Source of the DNA: an uncultured Fenollaria sp.
GTDB taxonomy: Bacteria > Bacillota > Clostridia > Tissierellales > Peptoniphilaceae
Assembly (NCBI RefSeq): GCF_934202865.1
Contig: NZ_CAKPYL010000064.1
Coordinates: 1-6,246 of the forward strand
Direction: 5' to 3'
DNA: 6,246 nucleotides
Below, piece after piece: positions 1 to 6,246 of the stretch; positions within the stretch are counted from its first letter, which is position 1; the number at the start of each line of letters is the position of its first letter. The translations under genes and the position numbers were made by a program. The notes beneath the pieces were generated by a model, which did not search any database, was not told the DNA's origin, and saw only the letters and a program-made list of their open reading frames with translations.

Positions 1-1404
1 GGCTTTAAGTACATGAATAATGATAAGCTCATCTTTGATTTATTTAGTGATCAAAGCTTATACGAAAGGATTAACAGCCTTTATGGTTATGATACAGCCA
101 TAAATATGAAGGAAGTTAATATTGAGAACGATAAGTTTAAGATTAGAGGCTATATATCTAATAATCTTCTATATAGAAGCAATAAAAAGAATCAGCTTTT
201 ATATATTAATAATAGAACTGTTAAGAATGATGCTATAAACAAGGTAATTAATGAAGCTTACAAATCTACTATACCTTTAAATAGATTCCCTGTATTCTTC
301 TTGTTTATAGATATAGACCCTAGTATGCTTGATGTTAACATACATCCAGCTAAAACTGAGGTTAAGATACAAGATATGGATGAGCTATTAGTCTTACTTA
401 ATTCAAATCTAAAGCGTATAATAAACAATGATGTTGAGCTTAAAATAGCATTTTCTGATAAAAAAGATGAGAGGGAAGAGGAGACTAAGCTTAATATAGT
501 TGAAAAAGACGAAGAAGATAGCGAAGATGCAGTAAGAATTACTTATGAAAATGACATTAGTGCTCAAGATAAGGAAGTTTATGCGAAATCTAATAATACT
601 GAGTATGATAATGAATTTATAAGTAACGAACGCAATGATATAGATCAAAATAATGCAGATATACCAGTCTTTGATGCTGACGAGTTCACAAATGAAATAA
701 ATTTATTACAAGATAGAAATAAAGATATTAAGATGCCTTCACAAGAATATGAAGAGATATTAATATTTGATGATGAATCTAAAGATGATAACAATAAAAT
801 AGTCATGGATGAGATCAATATACTTGATGCTTATAAGATTGAAGGCGTTTTATTCAATACCTTCATACTTCTTTATGACTATAATAACGAATTTGTTGTA
901 ATGATAGATCAACATGCAGCTCATGAGAGGATTTTATATGAAGAGTTCTCTGAAAAGTTCAAGAATTCTAAGGTAAATTCACAATATATTGAAGGCGTAA
1001 GTCCAATAAAATTAACAGTTAATGAAGAAGAAACTATAAAAGAAAACATGGATTTACTTAATAAGTTTGGTTTTACTATAGACATATATCCTGATCATAA
1101 CGTTGTTGTAAGAAGCATTCCAATAATATTTGGTGGTAATTACAGTCTTGACTTAATTAAGGATATAATCGGTATATTAGATGAAGAAAAGACTAATATC
1201 TATGACTATAAAGTTGAAAAGATTATGAAATACGCTTGTAAAAACGCTATTAAGGCTGGAGATAAGATTTCTAATATTGAAATTGATAAGCTTATAGAAG
1301 ACCTTAAGAAGTGCAAGTATCCAACAACTTGTCCTCATGGTAGACCAAGTATGATTATACTTAAGAAGAACATGATTGAAAAGATGTTCTATAGGATACA
1401 ATGA
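1..1404 (+). CDS. mutL: DNA mismatch repair protein MutL, 3' part (N-terminus outside window)
   Basis: MutL couples mismatch recognition by MutS to strand incision and removal. The frame is open to base 1 (GFKY precedes the first ATG at 13), so that ATG is internal and about 200 N-terminal residues with the GHKL ATPase motifs lie outside. Counting from the Met at 13, the end of the ATPase/transducer domain is visible (QLLYINNRTV at 61-70; DVNIHPAKTEVKI at 107-119). A linker at about 145-268 follows, then the dimerisation/endonuclease domain. The endonuclease metal-site motifs are intact: DQHAAHERILYE (299-310), ACKNAIKAGD (408-417), CPHGRP (440-445) and a terminal F-x-R (459-461). This is the nicking MutL type of bacteria that lack MutH and Dam-directed repair. 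The linker is unusually acidic: about 39 of 120 residues are Asp/Glu and 13 are Lys/Arg at 151-270. The clamp-binding motif, QxxLxP-like in other MutLs, reads QYIEGVSP here. The stop overlaps the miaA start. Identity is very secure; mutS is probably upstream, by inference. Confidence 0.97.
   Translation, partial: GFKYMNNDKLIFDLFSDQSLYERINSLYGYDTAINMKEVNIENDKFKIRGYISNNLLYRSNKKNQLLYINNRTVKNDAINKVINEAYKSTIPLNRFPVFFLFIDIDPSMLDVNIHPAKTEVKIQDMDELLVLLNSNLKRIINNDVELKIAFSDKKDEREEETKLNIVEKDEEDSEDAVRITYENDISAQDKEVYAKSNNTEYDNEFISNERNDIDQNNADIPVFDADEFTNEINLLQDRNKDIKMPSQEYEEILIFDDESKDDNNKIVMDEINILDAYKIEGVLFNTFILLYDYNNEFVVMIDQHAAHERILYEEFSEKFKNSKVNSQYIEGVSPIKLTVNEEETIKENMDLLNKFGFTIDIYPDHNVVVRSIPIIFGGNYSLDLIKDIIGILDEEKTNIYDYKVEKIMKYACKNAIKAGDKISNIEIDKLIEDLKKCKYPTTCPHGRPSMIILKKNMIEKMFYRIQ
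1393..1396 (+). promoter_or_regulatory. Ribosome binding site of miaA inside the mutL 3' end
   Basis: AGGA lies within the last codons of mutL, 4 nt before the ATG at 1401 and 7 nt before the ATG at 1404. The spacing favours the second ATG. Because the site sits in translated mutL sequence, ribosomes finishing mutL can reinitiate here. Confidence 0.55.
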
Positions 1405-2357
1405 TGAAAGAAAAAATCATAGTTATTTCAGGACCAACTGGTATTGGTAAATCGAAGGTTGCCGTTGAGCTCGCTAAAAAGCTTGTAAACGCTGGAATCA
1501 TCTCATCTGATTCAATGCAGATATATAAAGAAATGAGCATAGGAACTGCAAAAGTCACTGATGAAGAAATGTCTGGCATTAAGCATCATATGATAGACGA
1601 AGTCAGCATTCATGATAATTTCTCAGTTTACGATTATCAAAAGAAGGCAAAAAAGCTAATTAGTGATATGAATAAGCGCGGCACAATCCCCATAATCATA
1701 GGCGGAACGGGTCTATATATCAATTCCTTATTATATAAGCTAGACTTTAGTAGTGAAGCTGAAGATAAAGAGCTTAGAGAAAAACTTAACAAAGAAGCAG
1801 AACTATATGGCAAGGACTATTTATATAATAAATTAAAAGAGCTTGATCCAGAATATGCTGAAAAGCTTAGTGTGAATGATAGTTTCAGGATAATTAGAGC
1901 TTTAGAGGTTATATACAAAAGCGGCAATAAATACAGCGAAGAGAACAAAAATTTTAGAGAATACAATGATGAATACGATAAGCTAATATATATACTTCAA
2001 ACAGATAGAGAGCTTTTATATGATAGAATCAACAAGAGAGTTGAAAAGATGCTTGAAGCTGGTCTATTAGATGAAGTTAAAGATATTATCAAAGACATGA
2101 ACGATGAAGAAATCGCTTCAAATAGAGCTCTTCTTGCTATTGGTTATAAAGAGCTTATAAGCTATTTGCAAGGTGAAATTACTTATGAGAGAGCTATTGA
2201 GCTAATAAAGCAAAAATCTAGGAACTACGCAAAAAGACAATTAACATGGTTTAGGCGTGAAAGTGAGGCAAATTTCATTGACGTAAACTTTGACGATATA
2301 TACAAAACAGTTAATACAATATACAATGACATAATAAAAAGGTGGAAGAATGAATAA
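1401..2357 (+). CDS. miaA: tRNA dimethylallyltransferase MiaA
   Basis: MiaA transfers a dimethylallyl group from DMAPP to N6 of A37 in tRNAs reading UNN codons (i6A, later ms2i6A), which stabilises codon-anticodon pairing. The protein is cytoplasmic. In 318-residue numbering it shows the P-loop GPTGIGKS (11-18), SSDSMQIY with the catalytic Asp (35-42), GTAK (48-51), GGTGLYINSLLY (101-112), NDSFRIIRALEV (159-170), AIGYKEL (246-252) and the tRNA-contacting KSRNYAKRQLTWFR (272-285). Length is normal for the family. Two consecutive ATGs exist. The one at 1401 gives an ATGA overlap with the mutL stop. The one at 1404 gives a TGATG junction and better spacing (7 nt rather than 4) from the AGGA at 1393-1396, yielding 317 residues starting MKEKIIVI. 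I give the longer form but think 1404 at least as likely. Either way translation is coupled to mutL, and the gene overlaps the next one by 8 nt. Confidence 0.97.
   Translation: MMKEKIIVISGPTGIGKSKVAVELAKKLVNAGIISSDSMQIYKEMSIGTAKVTDEEMSGIKHHMIDEVSIHDNFSVYDYQKKAKKLISDMNKRGTIPIIIGGTGLYINSLLYKLDFSSEAEDKELREKLNKEAELYGKDYLYNKLKELDPEYAEKLSVNDSFRIIRALEVIYKSGNKYSEENKNFREYNDEYDKLIYILQTDRELLYDRINKRVEKMLEAGLLDEVKDIIKDMNDEEIASNRALLAIGYKELISYLQGEITYERAIELIKQKSRNYAKRQLTWFRRESEANFIDVNFDDIYKTVNTIYNDIIKRWKNE
2340..2345 (+). promoter_or_regulatory. Ribosome binding site of the PLP-enzyme gene
   Basis: AGGTGG ends 4 nt before the ATG at 2350 and overlaps the last codons of miaA. It is a good anti-Shine-Dalgarno match and supports the 2350 start, which creates the 8-nt overlap with miaA. 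Confidence 0.75.
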
Positions 2358-3624
2358 TATTTACAAAAAATACGATTTATCAGATGCTGTCATAAATTTA
2401 GTTAATGACGCAAGTGATGAATTAAGCGAGACATACAAAGAGTATGAAAAAAATAAAGAGATTAATCAAATAAAAGTTATACATGCTATGCAAAAAAATA
2501 ATCTGGCTGCATCAGATTTTTATTTTGCTACTGGTTATGGTTATGGTGACATCGGTAGAGACAAAATTGAAGAAATTTTCAAAGACATCTTCAATTCAGA
2601 AGATGCTTTAGTAAGAACTTCTATAGTTTCTGGTACTCATGCTATATATATAATGCTTTCCTCGGTTTTAAACCATGGGGATGAATTTATATACGTAACT
2701 GGCACTCCTTATGACACTATACAAAAAAGTATAGGCCTAGTTGGCGATTTAAAGGACTCATTAATGAAAAAAGGTATAATGTATAGCCAAGTTGATCTAA
2801 AAGGCGCTACGATCGATTTTGAGGCCTTAGAATCGAAAATCACAAAAAACACCAAAGCTATAGTAGTGCAAAGGTCAATTGGCTACGAATTTAGAAAGGC
2901 AATCAATCTTCACGCAATAAAAGATGATATGCTTAAGTTTAAAGAGAAGCATCCAGACATAGTTATAATGTATGACAATTGTTATGGTGAATTTACCGAC
3001 AGTATTGAGCCAACAGATATTGGTGCAGATATTATAGCTGGATCGCTACTTAAAAATCTTGGCGCTGGTATAAGTTTAGGTGGCGGCTATTTAGTAGGAA
3101 GAAAAGATCTTATAGAACTAGCTGCAGACCGTTTATATGCACCAGGTCTTGGTAAAGAGCTAGGCTTATCTTACGGCACGCTTAGAACGACATTACAAGG
3201 CTTATACATGTCGCCACGAGTAGTATGTGAAGCTCTTAAGACGCAAAGCTTATTCTCATATGTATTCACAAAGCTTGGCTTTGAGTGCACTCCAGAGTAC
3301 AATGAGCACAAATCAGATATAGTTTGCGCAATAAAATTCAAAGATCCAGATATACTTATTAAGTTCTGTAAATCAATACAAAAGGCAGCTTGCGTTGATT
3401 CATTCTTAACACCAGAGCCTTGGGACATGCCAGGCTATGAGAACAAGATAATTATGGCGTCAGGAAGCTTTATAGATGGTTCATCCATAGAAATATCAGC
3501 TGATGGACCTATAAGAGAGCCATATATAGCTTATTTCCAAGGATCAATGTCCTTAGAGCAAGGTAAGTTAGGACTTATGATAGCCTTACAAGACCTAGTA
3601 GACGCAGGGAAGATATCATTATAA
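2350..3624 (+). CDS. PLP-dependent 'methionine gamma-lyase family' protein (YnbB / aluminium-resistance protein family)
   Basis: This is a fold-type I PLP enzyme of the group annotated as methionine gamma-lyase family, aluminium resistance protein or YnbB (Pfam Met_gamma_lyase). Its physiological substrate is not settled, so a C-S lyase reaction is inference from the family. In the 424 residues I see YGYGDIGR (63-70), the cofactor phosphate-binding type loop SGTHAI (94-99), the PLP-pyridine Asp in MYDNCYGEF (207-215), and the presumed Schiff-base Lys235 in GSLLKN followed by a Gly-rich stretch GAGISLGGGYLVG (238-250). There is no signal peptide or membrane segment, so it is cytoplasmic. The length is usual. 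The start overlaps miaA by 8 nt and has a good ribosome site; tandem TAA stops (3622 and 3625) are followed by a terminator, making this the last gene of the operon. In many clostridia hfq sits between miaA and this gene; here there is no room for it. Confidence 0.9.
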   Translation: MNNIYKKYDLSDAVINLVNDASDELSETYKEYEKNKEINQIKVIHAMQKNNLAASDFYFATGYGYGDIGRDKIEEIFKDIFNSEDALVRTSIVSGTHAIYIMLSSVLNHGDEFIYVTGTPYDTIQKSIGLVGDLKDSLMKKGIMYSQVDLKGATIDFEALESKITKNTKAIVVQRSIGYEFRKAINLHAIKDDMLKFKEKHPDIVIMYDNCYGEFTDSIEPTDIGADIIAGSLLKNLGAGISLGGGYLVGRKDLIELAADRLYAPGLGKELGLSYGTLRTTLQGLYMSPRVVCEALKTQSLFSYVFTKLGFECTPEYNEHKSDIVCAIKFKDPDILIKFCKSIQKAACVDSFLTPEPWDMPGYENKIIMASGSFIDGSSIEISADGPIREPYIAYFQGSMSLEQGKLGLMIALQDLVDAGKISL

Positions 3625-3641
3625 TAAAATATAAGCAAAAT

Positions 3642-3672
3642 AAAAGTATTAGAGCGAATCTAATACTTTTTT
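3642..3672. terminator. Bidirectional intrinsic terminator between convergent genes
   Basis: A perfect 12-bp stem (3642-3653 pairing with 3659-3670) closes a 5-nt GCGAA loop. On the plus strand the stem runs into TTTTTT (3667-3672), ending the mutL-miaA-PLP operon 17 nt after its stop. On the minus strand the hairpin is followed by TTTTATTTTG, ending the recombinase transcript. The recombinase stop (TAG, 3662-3660) and its last codons lie inside the 3659-3670 arm, so the terminator is partly coding. Confidence 0.9.
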
Positions 3673-4634
3673 CTATTGGCCAATGGATTATTTTCTATTG
3701 ATTTTTTAAGAGTGCTATTATCAAGATGGGTATATATCTGTGTTGTAGCAACTGATGTGTGACCAAGTATCTCTTGCAAGGACCTTATATCTACTGAGCC
3801 ATATTTATACATAAGGGTAGCGGCAGTATGTCTTAATTTGTGGACTGTAAACTTGTTTTTGTCAAGGCCAGCCTCAAGTAAGTACTTATCAAACATGTAC
3901 TGAACAGCGCGGTTTGACATACGAACCTTCTTTTGAGAGATGAATAGGGCGTGTTTATCACTTTCTTTAACATCTTTTGGTCTTACTTCAATATAGTCCT
4001 TTATTGCACTAAATGTAGCATCGTTTAAATATATTTGTCTTTCTTTATTGCCTTTACCAACGACATTGATGTATCTATCCTCATTAATAGAGTCTAAATT
4101 AAGGCTAGTAAGCTCAGATATACGTAGACCACAGTTTAAAAACAGCATAATTATAGCATAGTCACGATTGCGCATTTCGTTATTTTCGTTCTTCATAATG
4201 GTATTTAATAGCGTTTCGCATTGATTAAGACTTAAGTATATTGGTAGACGCTGATCAATCTTAGGCATTTCTAACTCATTAGCAACGTTATTATCGATTA
4301 GATTAACCTTCATTAGGTAAGCGTATAAAGCATGGACTACAGCAGCTTTTCTATATTTACCATAGTTAGTATTGTCAAGATCTTCATCAGCGTAGGATAT
4401 AAAAGCATATAGATCATTAATTTGTAGCTTTTTGATGTCATCAATAGTAACAGCTGTATAATAATATTCATCGTTTTCATCTAAAATTTCTAAACGAATA
4501 GCGACAAAGTTAAGGAAAGATTTTAAGTCATAATAATAACTTTGAATAGTATTAGGAGACAAACCCTTAACAGATTTTAAATATCCTAAAAAGTCTTTTA
4601 TATAGTTAGGATCGTTTTTTTGTGTAATTGCCAT
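3660..4634 (-). CDS. Tyrosine recombinase, XerC/XerD-like
   Basis: This tyrosine site-specific recombinase cuts and rejoins DNA through a 3'-phosphotyrosine intermediate. Its likely role is Xer-type chromosome or plasmid dimer resolution. The N-terminal SAM-like core-binding domain spans about 8-115 (KGLSPNTIQSYYYDLKSF at 23-40). The catalytic domain spans about 130-310 with all active-site residues: Arg171 (NCGLRISEL), Lys194 (VVGKGNKER), His265 and Arg268 (HKLRHTAATLMY), His291 (EILGHTS) and Tyr301 (TTQIYTHL). At 324 residues it exceeds classical XerC/D (about 300), with the extra length around 48-70. From memory, clostridial Xer homologues share this segment and the ending 'NPLAN', so it looks vertical rather than phage-derived. 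The ATG at 4634 follows AAAGGGG (4651-4645) at 10-nt spacing. The gene has its own promoter and a 28-bp dyad in its leader. I do not assign C versus D, as the sequence alone does not decide it. Confidence 0.93.
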   Translation of the reverse strand: MAITQKNDPNYIKDFLGYLKSVKGLSPNTIQSYYYDLKSFLNFVAIRLEILDENDEYYYTAVTIDDIKKLQINDLYAFISYADEDLDNTNYGKYRKAAVVHALYAYLMKVNLIDNNVANELEMPKIDQRLPIYLSLNQCETLLNTIMKNENNEMRNRDYAIIMLFLNCGLRISELTSLNLDSINEDRYINVVGKGNKERQIYLNDATFSAIKDYIEVRPKDVKESDKHALFISQKKVRMSNRAVQYMFDKYLLEAGLDKNKFTVHKLRHTAATLMYKYGSVDIRSLQEILGHTSVATTQIYTHLDNSTLKKSIENNPLANRKKY

Positions 4635-4644
4635 ATATTTGAAG

Positions 4645-4651
4645 CCCCTTT
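4645..4651 (-). promoter_or_regulatory. Ribosome binding site of the recombinase gene
   Basis: On the minus strand AAAGGGG lies 10 nt before the ATG at 4634. It supports that start and lies 15 nt beyond the leader dyad, so the dyad by itself does not mask it. Confidence 0.65.
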
Positions 4652-4666
4652 CGATATTATGTATTT

Positions 4667-4694
4667 ATGTCACTAAATTTATATTTAGCGACAT
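4667..4694 (-). repeat. 28-bp near-perfect inverted repeat in the recombinase leader (possible Xer site, operator or RNA hairpin)
   Basis: On the plus strand the left half is ATGTCACTAAATTT and the right half ATATTTAGCGACAT; 12 of the 14 base pairs across the dyad match. It can be parsed as 11+6+11 with central TTTATA, the layout of dif sites bound by Xer recombinases, although the arms do not resemble the canonical Firmicutes dif half TTATGTAAACT. It lies about +7 to +34 from the predicted transcription start. In the minus-strand RNA the outer mismatch becomes a G-U pair, giving a 12-bp stem with an AUAA loop. No U-run follows, so it is not a terminator. The repeat itself is certain; its function is not. 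Confidence 0.85.
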
Positions 4695-4707
4695 TTTATC
4701 TAAATTT

Positions 4708-4736
4708 ATTATACCACCCTTTTATATAAATGTCAA
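4708..4736 (-). promoter_or_regulatory. Sigma-A type promoter of the recombinase gene
   Basis: On the minus strand, -35 TTGACA (4736-4731) and -10 TATAAT (4713-4708) are both perfect consensus with an optimal 17-nt spacer. A TGG just before the -10 (4716-4714) makes an extended -10. Initiation is predicted near 4701-4700, giving a leader of about 66 nt that contains the 28-bp dyad. This shows that the recombinase does not depend on read-through from rny, which is terminated upstream. Confidence 0.88.
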
Positions 4737-4826
4737 AGCTTTTTTAATAAATATTGATTTATTATTGCAATTTATATAATTTCATTATTATATTTTTATC
4801 ATCATTTCTATATAAATATTTATTGC
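4737..4826. other. AT-rich spacer between the rny terminator and the recombinase promoter
   Basis: About 90 nt of almost pure A/T. I find no reading frame with a ribosome site, no RNA gene and no strong hairpin. The 9-mer TTATTGCAA occurs twice (4762-4770 and 4820-4828) but is weak in such composition. The stretch may act as an UP-like AT-rich region for the downstream promoter, which is inference. Confidence 0.5.
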
Positions 4827-4863
4827 AAATAAAAAATGTGTAGACTTTTTATCTACACATTTT
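4827..4863 (-). terminator. Intrinsic terminator of rny
   Basis: Reading the minus strand, a 12-bp stem (4863-4852 pairing with 4844-4833; core TGTGTAGA / TCTACACA) with a 7-nt loop begins 9 nt after the rny stop. The U-tract TTTTTT follows (4836-4831, overlapping the stem base), then ATTT. It separates rny from the recombinase gene. Confidence 0.9.
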
Positions 4864-4872
4864 ATTTAAATA

Positions 4873-6246
4873 CTATTTTGCATAATCAGTACTTCTTGTT
4901 TCTCTAATGACAGTAACTTTTATTTGACCTGGATATTCCAAATTTTCTTCAATTTGCTTAGCAATATCGCGGCTCATTAAAAGCATTTTATCTTCATCTA
5001 TAACTTCAGGTTTAACCATTATTCTGATTTCTCTACCAGCTTGTATAGCAAATGATTTTTCAATACCCTCAAATGAGTTTGCTATACCCTCTAGTGTTTC
5101 TAGCCTCTTGATGTACGATTCTAATGTTTCTCTTCTAGCACCTGGTCTTGCAGCAGATATTGCGTCTGCAGCTTGAACGATAACAGCTTCAACTGTTGTT
5201 GGCTCTTCGTCACCATGGTGTGATGCGATGATGTTTAGAATTTCTTTATTCTCCTTATATCTCTTGCAAGTATTTACACCTATCTCGATATGGCTTCCTT
5301 CCATTTGTTGATCAATGGATTTACCTATATCGTGTAGTAAACCTCCTCTTCTGGCAAGCCTTATGTCTGCGCCTAACTCTTCAGCTATAGTTGCTGATAG
5401 TTTAGCTACCTCTATAGAGTGCTCTAGGACATTTTGACCATAGCTTGTTCTAAATTTAAGTCTACCTAATAGTTTTACTAGTTCAGGATGTAAGTTACGT
5501 ACGCCGGCTTCGATAACGGCTCTTTCACCTTCTTCTTTTATAACTGTCTCTACCTCGACCTTAGCTTTGTTGACCATCTCTTCAATCCTAGCTGGATGAA
5601 TTCTTCCGTCAGCTATAAGTTTTTCTAAAGCAATTTTGCAAATCTCTCTTCTAATTGGGTCAAAACTTGATAATACTACTGCTTCCGGTGTATCGTCTAT
5701 GATTAGATCTACTCCGGTTAAAGTTTCTAATGTTCTTATATTTCTACCTTCTCTACCGATGATTCTTCCTTTCATCTCGTCATTTGGCAGGTTAACAACA
5801 TTAACACTAACTTCAGTTACATAGTCAGATGCATTCTTTTGAATAGCGTCAGCTATGATTTCTCTAGCATTCTTTTGTGCTTCTTCTTTAGCTTCATATG
5901 TAGCTTGTCTGATATAAGTAGCACACTCATGAGTCATTTCCTTTTTAACTTCATCCAAGATAATGTCTTTTGCTTCTTGGGTACTCATTTTGGAAACGCG
6001 CTCAATTTCTTTTCTTCTTTCTTCAATTAATTGTTCAACTTCTTCTTCTTTCTTGCTTAGAGAGTTCATCTTATTCTTAAGTTGTTCTTCCTTCTTTTCA
6101 TAAGATTGTGTTCTCTTGTCAAGATTTTCTTCTTTGTTGATCAATCTTTTTTCCGATTTTTTCAGTTCGATTTCTTTTTCTTTTGCTTCTTTGTCGAGGT
6201 CATTTCTTAGTTTGTGAATTTCTTCTTTGGCTGATAGTATCTTCTC
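4873..6246 (-). CDS. rny: Ribonuclease Y, C-terminal part (N-terminus outside window)
   Basis: RNase Y is the membrane-anchored endoribonuclease that starts mRNA decay in many Firmicutes and processes riboswitch and operon transcripts. The frame is open to the window edge, showing 457 of an expected 510-520 residues; the N-terminal membrane helix is missing. The first visible residues, [20 protein letters not shown], are the conserved start of the long charged coiled coil (about 1-145 in visible numbering). A KH RNA-binding domain follows with [10 protein letters not shown] (160-169), then the HD domain with His276 ([10 protein letters not shown]), the HD pair in LLHDIGK (His305, Asp306), HH at 343-344 and Asp361 ([16 protein letters not shown]). 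The C-terminal domain ends at [16 protein letters not shown]. All metal-binding residues are intact, so it should be active. Non-AUG codons near 6144 are internal, not starts. A terminator follows directly. Confidence 0.97.
   Translation of the reverse strand, partial: EKILSAKEEIHKLRNDLDKEAKEKEIELKKSEKRLINKEENLDKRTQSYEKKEEQLKNKMNSLSKKEEEVEQLIEERRKEIERVSKMSTQEAKDIILDEVKKEMTHECATYIRQATYEAKEEAQKNAREIIADAIQKNASDYVTEVSVNVVNLPNDEMKGRIIGREGRNIRTLETLTGVDLIIDDTPEAVVLSSFDPIRREICKIALEKLIADGRIHPARIEEMVNKAKVEVETVIKEEGERAVIEAGVRNLHPELVKLLGRLKFRTSYGQNVLEHSIEVAKLSATIAEELGADIRLARRGGLLHDIGKSIDQQMEGSHIEIGVNTCKRYKENKEILNIIASHHGDEEPTTVEAVIVQAADAISAARPGARRETLESYIKRLETLEGIANSFEGIEKSFAIQAGREIRIMVKPEVIDEDKMLLMSRDIAKQIEENLEYPGQIKVTVIRETRSTDYAK

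Noticed and set aside
409..1579. Short minus-strand reading frames opposite mutL and miaA
   Set aside because: They lie opposite conserved coding sequence, lack ribosome sites and recognisable motifs, and look like compositional shadows.
3171..3428. Minus-strand reading frame opposite the PLP-enzyme gene
   Set aside because: Opposite a conserved gene, without a ribosome site or domain signature.
3660..4634. Recombinase as a phage or genomic-island integrase
   Set aside because: No att-like repeats, tRNA gene, excisionase or phage genes nearby; the protein has Xer-type size and motifs, and its base composition is like its neighbours.
4667..4694. Leader dyad as a transcription terminator or attenuator
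   Set aside because: No U-run follows the hairpin on the minus strand (AAATAC follows), the stem is AT-rich, and no alternative pairing with the ribosome site is evident.
4663..4736. Three GACAT boxes (at the -35 and in both dyad arms) as a set of operator half-sites
   Set aside because: The one at the -35 is explained by the consensus TTGACA itself, leaving only the two arms already described by the dyad.
4762..4828. Direct repeat TTATTGCAA (4762-4770 and 4820-4828)
   Set aside because: Nine bases, mostly A/T, in an extremely AT-rich spacer; chance is an adequate explanation.
5636..6030. Plus-strand reading frames opposite rny, one Phe/Ser-rich and membrane-like
   Set aside because: The hydrophobic look comes from antisense reading of Lys/Glu-rich coiled-coil codons (AAA/GAA become TTT/TTC).

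Overview
The window is ordinary core chromosome from a low-GC Gram-positive bacterium, most likely an anaerobic member of the Clostridia/Tissierellia. The DNA is very AT-rich and Shine-Dalgarno sites are purine-rich. MutL carries the metal-dependent endonuclease motifs found in bacteria without MutH. RNase Y is present, and the tyrosine recombinase looks like the roughly 320-330-residue form common in clostridia. UGA acts as a stop (end of mutL), so the standard bacterial code applies. I cannot name the genus.

Layout. Positions 1-3624 hold a tightly packed plus-strand operon: the 3' part of mutL (mismatch repair), miaA (tRNA dimethylallyltransferase) and a PLP enzyme of the YnbB / 'methionine gamma-lyase family' group. 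mutL and miaA overlap by 4 nt (or 1 nt if the second ATG is used), and miaA and the PLP gene overlap by 8 nt, so the three are probably co-transcribed and translationally coupled. The operon ends at a strong hairpin at 3642-3672. This hairpin also serves the convergent recombinase gene, whose last codons form one arm of the stem.

Positions 3660-6246 are on the minus strand. A complete tyrosine recombinase gene (3660-4634) has its own consensus promoter at 4708-4736. Upstream of it is the 3' part of rny (RNase Y, running off the right edge), which ends in its own intrinsic terminator at 4827-4863. The recombinase is therefore a separate transcription unit.

The least explained element is a 28-bp near-perfect dyad at 4667-4694 in the leader of the recombinase gene, just downstream of the predicted transcription start. 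It has the length and 11+6+11 layout of a dif-type Xer site. It also folds as a 12-bp RNA hairpin, and could be an operator. I see no CRISPR array, insertion sequence, tRNA/rRNA gene or phage module, and no convincing evidence of a novel multi-gene system.
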